A DNA stretch of 64,000 nucleotides from Candidatus Solirubrobacter pratensis (GCF_000425945.1 NZ_AUEK01000006.1:605057-669056), one strand, 5' to 3'; numbered from the stretch's first letter, positions 1 through 8,549 are shown. Notes: generated from the letters alone by a model not told the origin. Numbers and translations are program-made.

Positions 1-2
1 CC

Positions 3-110
3 CAGGGCGTGCCGCTTGCCATGATCCAGAGGCTCGCGCGCTATTGGATGACGGATTGCGACTGGCGCACGTCCGAGGCGGCTGACTGCCGTCGGTGGCG
101 AGCGAGTTGA
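3..110 (+). pseudogene. Epoxide hydrolase N-terminal fragment
   Basis: The frame starting at base 3 reads GVPLAMIQRLARYWM and then CDWRTSEA. This follows the N-terminal (EHN) region of epoxide hydrolases, whose pattern is roughly GVPL..L..YW...YDWR..E. After SEA the similarity ends, the frame runs through unrelated residues and stops at TGA 108-110. None of the alpha/beta-hydrolase core that should follow (about 300 residues) is visible. I infer a gene cut off by recombination, with its 5' end outside the window. The match is from memory of the family and is short. Confidence 0.5.
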
Positions 111-292
111 ACCGCTCGCCGACGATCATCGGCGAGGAGGACGAGGTCGTTCGCGTAGCCGTTGACCACTCCGCCTCCGTGCACGGACACGAGGACACGC
201 CGGAGCTGCGTCAGCAGGTCCGCGAGTTCCTCGAGCCGCCCGAGGCATACTCGAAATGCAAAAAGGAGCCGATGCCCGCTGACCGCCGCGAC
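111..292. other. Stretch without a supported gene
   Basis: No complete gene is visible. A plus-strand reading from about 120 to 260 contains the protein-like stretch EDTPELRQQVREFLEPPEAY, but it has no convincing start and its frame simply continues into the antisense of the next gene. It may be a remnant of an unidentified gene; I cannot assign it. Confidence 0.3.
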
Positions 293-1303
293 CTACGGCA
301 GGCCGTCCTTGTGGGCGGCCAGCCAGGTCCGGAGTCCCTGCGGGTTGTCGCTGGTGAACTCCGTGGTCGGGATGTAGGTGTCGAACTGCGCGATCTGCTG
401 GCCGCGGACTGCGCGCAGCGCCTGCTGAACGGCGACGCGGCCCATGCGCTGCGCGTCCTGGCCCACGGTCAACACGAGCGTCTTGGGCTGGGCGAGCATC
501 GCTTCGGCGATCTGGACGCCGATGTCGCTGCCCAGGACGACCGTGCGACCGGCGTGCCTGGTGGCCTGGATGCCCTTCAGCGCGCCGAGGGTGCCGCCCT
601 CGTTGGTCGCGTAGAGGGCGTCGACGTTCGCCTTGGCGGTGAGGATGTCCGCGGCGGTGGTCGGCGCCTCGTCGGGGAGGAAGCCCGGCTGGTCGGCGAC
701 GTACCGAACGCCCGGGACTTTGGCCGAGAGCGCCTTCTTGAAGCCCGCCTTGCGCTGACGGCATGCCTCGTAAGCGTCGCAGTTGAGGATGGCGACCAGG
801 GGCGCGTTGAGCTGCTTCTTGAGGAAGTACCGTGCGGACAGGTTGCCGACCTGCTCGCCCATCTTGACCTGGTCGGTGGTCACGAGCGCCTTGACGAACT
901 TCCTGGCGGCATCGCCCGAGACGCAGGTGTTGTAACAGACGACAGGAATGCCGGCGTCCGCCGCCTGGCGCACGAGCGGGACAGAGCCCGTGTCGGAGAC
1001 CGGCGACATGATGATCGCGTCGACCTTGCTGCCGACGAGCGTCGCCATGAATGACGACTCGCGAGCGGCGTCGCCCTGCGAGTTCTGACCGATCAGGTCC
1101 AGGCTCTGCGACGCGGCGCCGACCTGGATGCCCTTGCGGATGCCGCCATAGAAGCCCTGCGCGTCGAGGTAGAGCGCGCCCACGCGGACGCGCTTCTTGC
1201 CGCCGTCGTCACTCGACCGCGCTCCGCAGCCCGTCACGGCGCCAAGAGCCAGCAGGGCGATCAGGAAGGCGCCGAGTACGAATCGCCGGATCATCGAGTG
1301 CAC
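293..1303 (-). CDS. Sugar-type solute-binding lipoprotein (SBP1)
   Basis: A 336-residue extracytoplasmic binding protein of the ribose/galactose type (Peripla_BP_4). It begins with a lipoprotein signal peptide: basic start, hydrophobic run, lipobox ending AVTGC near residue 26. The rest shows the usual two-lobe fold signature, such as DAIIMSPVSD, VAILNCDAYEACRQ and ALYATNEGGTLGALKGI. The GTG at 1303 is chosen because AAGGA lies about 6 bases upstream; an ATG at 1294 is the alternative. No ABC permease or ATPase gene is nearby. The nearest intact gene is a membrane histidine kinase facing away at 2418, separated by debris, so a sensory role is likely (inference). Confidence 0.85.
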   Translation of the reverse strand: MHSMIRRFVLGAFLIALLALGAVTGCGARSSDDGGKKRVRVGALYLDAQGFYGGIRKGIQVGAASQSLDLIGQNSQGDAARESSFMATLVGSKVDAIIMSPVSDTGSVPLVRQAADAGIPVVCYNTCVSGDAARKFVKALVTTDQVKMGEQVGNLSARYFLKKQLNAPLVAILNCDAYEACRQRKAGFKKALSAKVPGVRYVADQPGFLPDEAPTTAADILTAKANVDALYATNEGGTLGALKGIQATRHAGRTVVLGSDIGVQIAEAMLAQPKTLVLTVGQDAQRMGRVAVQQALRAVRGQQIAQFDTYIPTTEFTSDNPQGLRTWLAAHKDGLP

Positions 1304-1558
1304 GTTGATCCTTCTCTTCTGCGGTCGGGATGGCCGAGGCACGTCCCTCGAGCAGCCCGCGCTCAAACGTATCGGATCGCGATTTAGGCTCAATTACTTC
1401 CCCCGGATGAATTTCCGGTCAGGCGGCGATGTGGAGGCCTCCGGGGGCACGTGCACCTCCCGATCGATCTGCAACCCGCTCATTTGCGGGTAAATCACCG
1501 TTCACAGGGCGGACGGAACGGTCCCGCTCCGACCGACCCGGATGCAGAGGAGACGCGA

Positions 1559-1930
1559 GTGTCCGGATCCGGACGCAACCAGCCATGCCCGTGCGGCTCA
1601 GCTCGCAAGACCAAACACTGCTGCGGCCAGCGACGCGGACCGTCCGACGACCAGCTCGCCCGCGCCCACGTCGCCCGGCTCGCACGCCAAGCGATCACTG
1701 ATCTCGCCGGCCTCACCGACCGCGCGCTCGACCATCTCTCAGAAGGCCTGATGGACCTGCCCGCGATCGACCTATCCCTCGTCGTCACTCTCCCCAAGCT
1801 GATCGGCCCCGACCTCCAACGCTGCGCGGATCGATCGAACACGACGACCCCGACTGGGGCTGGGGCGCGCTCACCGCTGTCCCCCGGCAGATCGACACCC
1901 CGCAACAGAGAGCACACCTCGCGAGGTCGA
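1559..1930 (+). pseudogene. SEC-C motif protein, frameshifted and truncated
   Basis: GTG at 1559 follows AGAGGAG at 1546-1552. The product starts SGSGRNQPCPCGSARKTK and then HCC, a complete SEC-C zinc-binding motif (CPCGS..K.K.CC). The frame is good up to DLQR near 1821. The continuation of the same protein (IEHDDPDWGWGALTAV, then RQIDTPQQRAHLAR) is in another frame starting near 1834, so a small deletion or insertion lies at about 1822-1833. Similarity ends near 1920-1926, where a different gene fragment begins on the other strand. The gene is therefore both frameshifted and cut off. SEC-C proteins of this type have no firm known function. Confidence 0.65.
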
Positions 1931-2021
1931 GCTCGCCCCGGAGCGCCAGCGACACCCGCGCGTCCTCGCGCTCGACGTCCACGGACCGGCGCGAGGGGTA
2001 GAGCTCGGGCTCGTGATGCAC
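1917..2021 (-). pseudogene. STAS-domain (anti-anti-sigma-like) N-terminal fragment
   Basis: On the minus strand the 35 residues from 2021 read VDVEREDARVSLALRGELDLAR in their second half (positions 1982-1917), the beta-strand pattern at the start of STAS domains (..V.L.GELDLA). The match stops abruptly at 1917, where the SEC-C remnant on the other strand ends. The phosphorylatable serine and the rest of the domain are absent. I read this as a breakpoint joining two broken genes. The assignment rests on a short motif. Confidence 0.4.
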
Positions 2022-2076
2022 GGCCGGCTCGGGAGCGACTTGCGGCAGCCACTCGAGTCACGACGGCAGCTACCAA

Positions 2077-2316
2077 AAAATTCCGGTCGTCGAGCGGCTT
2101 CATGCTCGCCGGCGGGAGCACGGCGCGGACGATCGTCGCATCGATGAGCACGGCGGACGCCAGCCCGACGCCCATCTCCTTGAAGTCGAGGGAGCTCAGC
2201 GTCGCGACGATTGAGAACACGCCGATCATCACCGCCGCCGCGCTCGTCACAGTCGCCCGGATCCCGGGCGACACCGCCTCGTCGGTCATCAGCCCGCGCT
2301 CGAAGCCCTCCCGGAG
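2077..2316 (-). pseudogene. MMPL-family transporter C-terminal fragment
   Basis: Minus-strand residues from about 2316 read LREGFERGLMTDEAV, GIRATVTSAAAVMIGVFSIV, DFKEMGVGLASAVLIDATIV and LPPASMKPL. This is the last part of actinobacterial MMPL (RND-superfamily lipid/drug exporter) proteins: the final membrane segments and the LLPA.MKLLGD.NW tail. About 80 of roughly 720 residues remain, and the family's usual ATAGTVTSAA is shortened to ATVTSAA. There is no start and no N-terminal half, so it is a dead remnant. Confidence 0.7.
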
Positions 2317-2417
2317 ACCGCGTCCGGTGTGCAGTTCCGCGCCTACCTGCTCGGCCTCGACGCATCCTGTTGAACGCTTGCCATGGCTCCGGCGGTGCGG
2401 CACGATGTACCGAGCCC

Positions 2418-4826
2418 TTGAAGCACTCTCGGCTTCGCTTCGCGGGCTCATTCGGGCTCGCGCTTCCCCTGCTCATCGTGCTGTTGAGCCTGGTGGGGTA
2501 CGTCGTCACGAGTGAGACGATCCGTAGGGATCGCGACTCGGACGCGTCGCGGCGTGTCGAGGTCGACACCGTGGGGGCGCAGGTCATCCTCGGGCGTGCG
2601 CGGGCGTACGTCGTGGGCTTGGGGAACATCCTGGCGGGCGAGCCGGTCCCAGGCCAGCAGCGCTTCGTCCAGTTGGCGGGCGGCACCGCCGGGGGTGTCG
2701 GCCTCCTCGACGCGATGTGGGTCGAGCGCATCCCCGGCTTCGCGCGCAGCACGTACGAGGCGCGCGTCGGCGCTCCCATCACGCGGCTGACGCCGGCAGG
2801 GAGCTTCAAGCCTGCCCCACCGGCAGCGTCGTACCTGGCTGCGACCTTCACGACCAATGGCAGCCCGGAGCTGCCGCCGGGGGTGGACGTGTCCCGCTGG
2901 CCGGCTCTCGCCACCGCCATCCGTGACCGCTCGTCGGCCTCCGCCGTCAGCGCCAGCGAGCTCGGCTCGCTCGGGGGCCGGCCTGGGTTCTATCTCCTCA
3001 AGGCCGGCAGCTTCGGCCATGGACCGAACTCCCGCGGATACCTCGTGGTGTTCGTGCCGCAGGGATGGTTGACCGCCTCAACTGGCGGGGATCCGCGACG
3101 TCTGGCGGTCAGCCTCGACGGCCGGCACCTCGAGGGGTTCGACTCTTCGCCCGCCCGCAGCGCGAGCTTCGGCACCCTCGGGCGTCGGTGGCGCATCGAC
3201 GTTGCGACCGCGCCCTTAACGGGATTCCAGACGCTGCTGCCCTGGCTCGCAATCGCATGGCCCATCGCGGCGGCGCTCATCGCGGTCCTCGTCGTGCGCG
3301 GGATCGCGCGGCGTAGGCGGGCCGAGCGCGAGGTCGAGCGGATCTTCGATCTGTCGCTCGACCTGCTGTGCATCGCGGGCCTCGACGGCCGCTTCAAGCG
3401 GGTCAACCCGGCCTTCGAGCGGACGCTCGGCTACACGACCCAGCAGCTGCTGTCCCGGCCGTTTCTTGACTTCGTCCACCCCGACGACCGCGCGCGGACC
3501 GTTGAGGCGATGGAGATGCTCGAGCGCGGCGAGAAGTTGGTCCAGTTCGAGAACCGGTACATGTGCGGTGACGGTTCCGCGAGGTGGTTGCAGTGGAGCA
3601 CCCGGCCGATGCCGGACGAGGGGCTCCTGTACGCCGCCGCCCGCGACGTGACCGACCGCCGGCATGCAGCCGACGAGCTGCGCGAAACCCAGCGGATGGT
3701 CGAAGCAAGCCGCGACGAACTGCGCCTGCTCGCCGACGAGCAGGCGGCGCTGCGGCGCGTAGCGACGCTGGTCGCGCAGGGCGTCTCCGCCACCGAGGTC
3801 TTCGATGCCGTCGCCGCCGAGACGTGCGAGCTCCTCGGGGCTGATTCCACGTACCTGTTGCGCTACGAGTCGGACGGCACAGCCACGGTCGTTGCAGTCA
3901 ACGGCGACCCCGGCGTGGAGATGGCAGCGGGGACGCGCATGGCGCTCGCGGGCGAACACCCGGCCTCCAGAAGTGCGCCGGACTGCCTCGCCGCGCTTCG
4001 TCACCTCGGCCTGGGCTCGGAGCTCGGAGCCCCGATCGTTGTCGAGGGCCGCCCGTGGGGTCTGATCGTCGCCGCCTGGACGCACCAGCAGCCGGCGTCG
4101 GCCGGCGCCGAGGCCCGCATGGCGCAGTTCACGGAGCTCGTCGCCACGGCCGTCGCGAACGCCGAGAGCCGGGCCGAGCTCACGGCTTCGCGAGGGCGTG
4201 TCGTGGCGGCCGCGGACGAGACTCGCCGTCGCATCGAGCGCGATCTGCACGATGGCACCCAACAGCGGCTTGTCACGCTCGCGATCGAGTTGCACCTGGC
4301 ACATGCCGAGGTCCCGCCCGAGCTCGTCGAGGTCAGGGCGCAGCTCGCGCAAATCGCCGAACGCCTGAGAGGTGCGACAGCGGAGCTCCAGGAGATCGCG
4401 CGCGGCATTCACCCCGCGATCCTCTCCAGGGGCGGCCTCACGCCTGCGCTTACAACGCTCGCCCGGCGCTCGTCCGTGCCGGTCGAACTCGACTCCCGGA
4501 TCAACGGGCGACTCCCCGACGGCGTCGAGGTGGCCGCCTACTACGTCGTCTCCGAGGCACTCACGAACGCCGCCAAGCACGCCCAAGCGTCCGTCGTGCA
4601 CATCGCCGTCCAAGCCGAAGACTCGACCGTCGCGCTCGTCGTCCGCGACGACGGCCTCGGCGGCGCCGATCCGAGACGCGGCTCCGGACTCATCGGTCTC
4701 AGAGACCGCGTCGAGGCGCTCGGCGGAACGATCGAGATCACCAGCAACGCCGGCAACGGCACATCGTTGCTCGCCAAGTTCCCAATCGAGGGGTGGGTGG
4801 CGCACGGGTATGGGTTGTCTCGGTAG
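2418..4826 (+). CDS. CHASE-PAS-GAF sensor histidine kinase (HK1)
   Basis: An 802-residue membrane sensor kinase. In order: TM helix (about 11-31), extracytoplasmic CHASE-like sensor (32-270, with WVERIPGFARSTYEARVG), TM helix (about 272-295), PAS (305-413, RVNPAFERTLGY), GAF (437-588) introduced by LLADEQAALRRVATLVA, HisKA_3 dimerisation domain with phospho-accepting His611 in ERDLHDGTQQR, and a HATPase_c domain (701-790) with EALTNAAKHA and DDGLGGADP. This is the NarX/DesK-type (HPK7) class, whose partners are LuxR-type response regulators; none is adjacent. The start is uncertain: TTG 2418 places the TM helix as in the paralogues, but no ribosome site is visible and the upstream DNA is debris. 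Confidence 0.9.
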   Translation: MKHSRLRFAGSFGLALPLLIVLLSLVGYVVTSETIRRDRDSDASRRVEVDTVGAQVILGRARAYVVGLGNILAGEPVPGQQRFVQLAGGTAGGVGLLDAMWVERIPGFARSTYEARVGAPITRLTPAGSFKPAPPAASYLAATFTTNGSPELPPGVDVSRWPALATAIRDRSSASAVSASELGSLGGRPGFYLLKAGSFGHGPNSRGYLVVFVPQGWLTASTGGDPRRLAVSLDGRHLEGFDSSPARSASFGTLGRRWRIDVATAPLTGFQTLLPWLAIAWPIAAALIAVLVVRGIARRRRAEREVERIFDLSLDLLCIAGLDGRFKRVNPAFERTLGYTTQQLLSRPFLDFVHPDDRARTVEAMEMLERGEKLVQFENRYMCGDGSARWLQWSTRPMPDEGLLYAAARDVTDRRHAADELRETQRMVEASRDELRLLADEQAALRRVATLVAQGVSATEVFDAVAAETCELLGADSTYLLRYESDGTATVVAVNGDPGVEMAAGTRMALAGEHPASRSAPDCLAALRHLGLGSELGAPIVVEGRPWGLIVAAWTHQQPASAGAEARMAQFTELVATAVANAESRAELTASRGRVVAAADETRRRIERDLHDGTQQRLVTLAIELHLAHAEVPPELVEVRAQLAQIAERLRGATAELQEIARGIHPAILSRGGLTPALTTLARRSSVPVELDSRINGRLPDGVEVAAYYVVSEALTNAAKHAQASVVHIAVQAEDSTVALVVRDDGLGGADPRRGSGLIGLRDRVEALGGTIEITSNAGNGTSLLAKFPIEGWVAHGYGLSR

Positions 4827-5204
4827 AGCAGCGTGGTCGGAGCGCGCCGGGCCGTAAATGACAGGCGTCATCCGGCCGCGCAGCCAATCCGGGTGGCCTT
4901 CGCAAGGGGCCGGATGGCGACTGTCGCCGCGGAGCGGTGCTCTCCACCAGCGACCTATCGTCTTAATCAGCTCGGACGGATCCGACCGTTTGTGCGACAG
5001 CCACGCACGCGGAAGTGGAAGCCGGACGCGCGGGCCGAGCCGCCCGCTGAAAGAGGCCAGCGACGGAGTGCCCAGTTCCGGCGAAAGCAGTGGCGAAGTC
5101 TCGTCGGTAGCACCAACCGCGGTAGCTGATGGGAGCCGCGTTCAGTTGTTCGCAGAGAAGCCCGCACAGGGAGCGTGAGCTGTGCGCTGGGCGCGCCCCA
5201 CCCA
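4827..5204. other. Intergenic, nothing recognised
   Basis: About 380 bases after the kinase. Several short open frames exist on both strands, but none has a ribosome site, a recognisable motif or the GC-rich third-position pattern of its neighbours. No terminator, repeat or RNA gene is apparent. Confidence 0.4.
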
Positions 5205-5395
5205 TCAGGTCGTGTTGAGGACGACGATGGGCACTGGATCGTTCCCTAGGGGCGCCGCTAGCACTCGCTGCGCCAGGGTGAGTGCCGCGGCGCGTCGCGG
5301 CGCCTGCTCGACGACGGCGCGGTCGTAGCTAGGGTCCACCAGCTTTGGGGTCAGGGGCGCCTGCGCATCCGCGGTCAATGGCACGTCCCCTAGTG
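5205..5395 (-). pseudogene. C-terminal fragment of an unidentified protein
   Basis: The minus strand from about 5395 reads DVPLTADAQAPLTPKL, VDPSYDRAVVEQAPRRAAAL and TLAQRVLAAPLGNDPVPIVV before a stop at 5205-5207. Composition and codon use look like real coding sequence, but there is no start codon with a ribosome site. The preceding bases belong in another frame to a truncated SDR (5390-5560). I do not recognise the family. Most likely it is the tail of a gene whose front was replaced by the SDR fragment. Confidence 0.35.
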
Positions 5396-5560
5396 AATGC
5401 TCGGATCGGCGATGTCATCCGGAACCGTGACGAAGCCGTCACCCTCGGAGGGCGCGATCGAACGCGAGGTCCCGACCACCGCGTACCCGGCGCTGACCAA
5501 GGCGCCGGCAATGCCGGCGCCTATGCCCTGCGACGCGCCGGTGACGATCGCGACCTTCAT
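5390..5560 (-). pseudogene. SDR oxidoreductase N-terminal fragment
   Basis: ATG at 5560 opens a frame reading MKVAIVTGASQGIGAGIAGA, the first strand and NAD(P)-binding TGxxxGIG glycine motif of a short-chain dehydrogenase. It stops after 56 residues at 5390-5392, before the active-site Ser and YxxxK region. Its ATG overlaps the stop of the gene before it (ATGA), so it was once translationally coupled to the isomerase-DUF3237 gene. Full-length members have about 250 residues; this copy cannot be active. Confidence 0.7.
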
Positions 5561-6342
5561 GCGACCAGGTACGTCTCGTAGATCACGCCGTCCTGTTGGC
5601 GGCCGGCGACGCTGATGAAGACACCTTTGTTCAGCCAGTCGAGGTCGCGCGACGCGGTCTCGATCTGGGTGGAAGTGCGGAAGACGTACTCACTCGGGTC
5701 GACGTCTTCACCGCGGGCGAGCCGTGCGAGGACCTCAGCGCTGCCGTGGCGCACGCCTCGTGACCGGACGTAGAGAAGCGCGCCGCCGTCGGTCTGCAGC
5801 GTGTAGCGGATGTCGCCGAGCGCGGTGCCGTCCGGCAGCACGATCTGCCAGTCGGCGCTCGCGCCCGACAGCAGCTTGCCGTTGAGCTCGGGCCCTGCGA
5901 ACGTGCCCCCGGTCAAGGGCACGATGCGGCGGTGTCCCTGGCTGACCTCGCCGACGTCGAGCGGGTCACCGAGCGCGGCCTCGAGGCGGTAGACCGGCGT
6001 CAGTCGGGGCGCCGGCAGCCGGCCGGTCATAGGCGCAGGACCGTCGCCGACGCGATTGGCCGGGTCGTTGGGGTGCGGGCCGAGCGGCGTGACCGTGATC
6101 TTCATCCACCGGTACAGCGGGAGAGCGCCCAGCAGACGGTCGAGCTCGGCGTGGCCGTCGGCGCGGTACAGGCCAAGGACCGTGGTGCCGCCACTGGGGG
6201 CTTCCCGGGTCCAGACCCGCAGGAGATGGCCCTTCTCCACCAGCTGGGCGGCGGCGGCGGCCTCGGCTCTCGTGCGCTCCTCGACCTCGGTCTCGGGCGT
6301 TCCGTCCGGCACCCTGATCTCGAACTCGACAAGGAACTCCAT
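5557..6342 (-). CDS. Muconolactone isomerase-like domain fused to DUF3237
   Basis: A 261-residue two-domain protein. Residues 1-95 (MEFLVEFEIRVPDGTP, TVLGLYRADGHAELDRLLGA, LPLYRWMKITVTPL) resemble muconolactone delta-isomerase, which moves the lactone double bond in the ortho (beta-ketoadipate) pathway of catechol breakdown. Residues about 115-261 (HRRIVPLTGGTFAGPELNGK, DIRYTLQTDGGALLYVRSRG, GVFISVAGRQQDGVIYETYL) are a complete DUF3237 (UPF0311) barrel, a family often near aromatic-degradation genes but of unproven activity. The ATG at 6342 is preceded by GGAGGG. The gene overlaps a dead SDR fragment downstream, and a truncated MFS gene lies just upstream on the same strand. No other catechol gene is nearby. 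Confidence 0.8.
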   Translation of the reverse strand: MEFLVEFEIRVPDGTPETEVEERTRAEAAAAAQLVEKGHLLRVWTREAPSGGTTVLGLYRADGHAELDRLLGALPLYRWMKITVTPLGPHPNDPANRVGDGPAPMTGRLPAPRLTPVYRLEAALGDPLDVGEVSQGHRRIVPLTGGTFAGPELNGKLLSGASADWQIVLPDGTALGDIRYTLQTDGGALLYVRSRGVRHGSAEVLARLARGEDVDPSEYVFRTSTQIETASRDLDWLNKGVFISVAGRQQDGVIYETYLVA

Positions 6343-6376
6343 GATGCCCTCCGCGGTCGTACTCGGGAAAGACGAC

Positions 6377-6865
6377 GCTGGCGAGACCGACTCCCGACGC
6401 GGCGCCCCAGACGGCAAGCGCCCGCCGACGCGCCCCGGTCTTCGCGAAGGCGTGGGCGATCAACACGAGCGAGCTCGCCATCAACCAGACGGCACCCATG
6501 CCCTGCGCGATCCGCGCTGCGACCAGGAACGCGACGGAGCCGGCGACGGCGCATGCTGCGCTGGCGAGGACGAACACCGTCAGCCCGACGAGAAAGCCGG
6601 TGCGAGCGCCCCTGCGGTCGGCCAGCGAGCCGGCGAGGAGGAGCAGTGAAGCGAACGCGACGGTATCTCCGTCGACAACCCGCTGCGCCGTCGACGGCGC
6701 ACCGCCGAGGTCGGCGCCGATCGCCCGCAGCGCGACATTCACGATCGTGGCGTCGAGCGTGATCATCAGGAACCAGGCCGAGATCGCGGCCAACGCCAGC
6801 GCCTGACGCTGCGACCGTCCACGGCTCGGTGCGATCGGGACACACTGTGCGGCCGGCAGCTCCAT
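6377..6865 (-). pseudogene. DHA2-type MFS drug exporter, N-terminal third only
   Basis: From ATG 6865 the product reads ITLDATIVNVALRAIGADLG, AFASLLLLAGSLADRRGART and RIAQGMGAVWLMASSLVLIA, the first five or so helices of an EmrB/QacA-like 14-TM exporter, including motif A (GSLADRRG). Similarity ends at GVGLAS near 6377; the frame then runs into the isomerase-DUF3237 gene. Usually conserved residues have changed (WVVDGYT reads RVVDGDT), which fits decay. It is divergent from the LysR gene, the usual layout for a LysR-controlled pump. Confidence 0.7.
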
Positions 6866-6920
6866 GCGAGAGAGCATGCAGCCTGCGCGCGTGTTCGGCC
6901 ACGACCGGTTGGCTCACGCT

Positions 6921-6937
6921 GTTAGGCGCCGGCTAAC
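6921..6937. promoter_or_regulatory. Candidate LysR operator
   Basis: GTTAG-7 bases-CTAAC is an inverted repeat 22 bases before the LysR gene, in the 93-base gap shared with the broken MFS gene. LysR-type regulators usually bind interrupted dyads of this spacing (T-N11-A type) between themselves and their divergent target. Binding by this regulator is inferred. Confidence 0.45.
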
Positions 6938-6958
6938 ACCCGGCGTATCGTTCGGCGC

Positions 6959-7891
6959 ATGGAGCTGAGGCTGCTCCGCTATTTCGTGGCGGTCGCCGAG
7001 GAGCTTCACTTCGGCCGGGCGGCAGAGCGGCTGAACATCGCCGCGCCGTCGCTGTCGCAGCAGATCAAGTCGCTCGAGGCCGGCGTCGGTACGCCGCTGT
7101 TCGTCCGCGATCGCCGCCATGTCGAGCTGACCGCAGCCGGGAGGATGCTGCTTCCCGACGCCCGCGAGATCCTCGAGCTCAGCGCGAGCGCGCGCCGCCG
7201 GCTGGCGGGAGCCACCGGAGCGTTGCGGATCGGCTACGTGAGCTGGCTTCCCGATGGGCTCACCGATTCGGCGGCATTGCACATCCGCGTCGACGAATGG
7301 GTCATGCCCAGCCACGTTCAGATCGGGCGCGTCCCCGACGGCGGACTCGACGCGGCCGTCGCATGGGCCGGCTCGCGCGATGACCGACTCGACTTCCGCC
7401 TGCTCTGGCCCGAACCGCTCGTGGCCGTCACCGCGGCCGGGCGCTTGGGAAAGACCGTTCAGGGGCGCAAGCTGCGGGTCCTCGTAGACGCCGACCTGAC
7501 GTCATGGCAAGCCTGGAACGACTTCGCGGGGGAGTTCGCCGAGGCGACCGGTGCACGCGTCCAACACATCGATGACGGCGGCATCGCCGGCTCGGCATTC
7601 CACGACCGCGCCCTTCGTCTCAACGCACCGGTGCTGATGTCGCCGAAGCGGTACACCGACACTCTGCCAGCACGCCTACGCACCCTGCCGGTCGTCGATC
7701 CGTGCCCGCTCTGGTGCTGGTCACTCGTCACACGCGCAGACGACGGTCGCGAAACCATCGCCGCTTTACGCGAACACGCGAGCGCGGTGGCGCGGACCGC
7801 GGGACTGCACGCCGTTCCCGTCGGACCGACCTGGCTCCCCTCGAGGGACCCGCATCGAGAGGAACTCGCGCCGCATGACTCCGGGCGCTGA
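6959..7891 (+). CDS. LysR-family transcriptional regulator
   Basis: A 310-residue LysR regulator. The N-terminal winged helix is intact (LRYFVAVAEELHFGRAAERL, APSLSQQIKSLEAGVGTPLF, ELTAAGRMLLPDAREIL), followed by a shorter-than-usual periplasmic-binding-like effector domain (about 95-280) in which the usual first strand is LRIGYVSWLP. It faces away from a truncated MFS exporter across a small gap containing an inverted repeat, so its original target is probably dead. The C-terminal tail (after about 285) is unlike the family. Effector unknown. Confidence 0.85.
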   Translation: MELRLLRYFVAVAEELHFGRAAERLNIAAPSLSQQIKSLEAGVGTPLFVRDRRHVELTAAGRMLLPDAREILELSASARRRLAGATGALRIGYVSWLPDGLTDSAALHIRVDEWVMPSHVQIGRVPDGGLDAAVAWAGSRDDRLDFRLLWPEPLVAVTAAGRLGKTVQGRKLRVLVDADLTSWQAWNDFAGEFAEATGARVQHIDDGGIAGSAFHDRALRLNAPVLMSPKRYTDTLPARLRTLPVVDPCPLWCWSLVTRADDGRETIAALREHASAVARTAGLHAVPVGPTWLPSRDPHREELAPHDSGR

Positions 7892-7930
7892 TGGGCGATC
7901 CCATCGTGGCGCGGCGGTCGCTCGCGGGGC

Positions 7931-8100
7931 GGGCAGCCGCTCGTGCTTCGCGGCGAGCCCGGCAATCGGAAAATCGCGCTGTTGTCCGAGGCCGAGCGGC
8001 CGGCACGTGAGCCCTGCATGACCGTGCTCACGGCGACCGGCGTTCAGTCGGAGGCGCATCTGCCGTTCGCCGGGCTGCATCAGCTGCTTCGGCTAGTGCG
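7931..8100 (+). pseudogene. LuxR-type AAA regulator fragment with broken Walker A
   Basis: The plus frame reads GQPLVLRGEPGNRKIALLSE and then TATGVQSEAHLPFAGLHQLL. This is the start of the ATPase domain of large LuxR/MalT-like regulators (usual GEPGIGKSALL...VLTATGVESEA.LPFAGLHQLL). The Walker A glycine and serine are lost (GNRKI in place of GIGKS), and the frame leaves the family pattern after about 8100. The rest of a roughly 900-residue protein is missing. Confidence 0.65.
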
Positions 8101-8404
8101 CGGCGTGCGAGCGAGCTCCGAAGCTCGAGAGCCGCAGCGAATGGTCCTCTGCCGTCGCCCCGACCACAGTCTTGGGAGAATCCGGATGAGGTGGACGCCT
8201 ACTTCGGGCGCGCGACGCAGCAGGCTCCGGGCCCACGAGCAGCGATCGCCATCGCATTGGGTACTCGCAGCGGGCCGGGTACCCGAACGCCGCTGAAAGA
8301 TCGCGAAGTGCGACGTCCGCCGCCGACGGTTGAGCGCTTGAGATCCGGTATGTACGCAGGGATTTCGCCGTGTGAGAGACTTCCGCGCGGCGTCCTGAAA
8401 AATC

Positions 8405-8436
8405 GTGGTGTCCCCGGTTCGAGTCGGGGTCTCGCC
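8405..8436 (+). other. tRNA-like T-arm remnant / possible att site
   Basis: GGTTCGAGTC with flanking CCCCG and CGGGG looks like a tRNA T-arm followed by an acceptor-like TCTCGCCA. The stem closes only around an 8-base loop, one too many, and no matching 5' acceptor strand or clear anticodon stem lies upstream, although CCTGAAAA occurs at the expected distance. I read it as the 3' end of a tRNA gene, decayed or copied by an integrating element. A tyrosine-integrase remnant lies 115 bases downstream, the usual layout of an attachment site. Confidence 0.4.
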
Positions 8437-8445
8437 ATCCAACGA

Positions 8446-8472
8446 ACCGCCTGCTACAGGCGGTTTTTCTTT
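8446..8472 (+). terminator. Intrinsic terminator
   Basis: ACCGCCTG-CTA-CAGGCGGT forms a perfect 8-bp stem with a 3-base loop, followed by TTTTCTTT. It directly follows the tRNA-like sequence and would end transcription from that side. It is the clearest U-tailed terminator in the window. Confidence 0.8.
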
Positions 8473-8549
8473 GCTCGGGGCCTCGTGGCTCGGGTGGTTC
8501 GAACCCCTGGTCGGGCCATCCGTGGCCCAATCCGTGGCCCAGCGGCGGG

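Noticed and set aside
1451..2515. A single 354-residue SEC-C protein
   Set aside because: After about 1821 the frame leaves the family pattern, which continues in another frame, and the rest is antisense to STAS and MMPL remnants.
8405..8436. An intact tRNA gene
   Set aside because: The T-loop is one base too long and there is no matching 5' acceptor strand or D-arm upstream, so only a remnant is reported.
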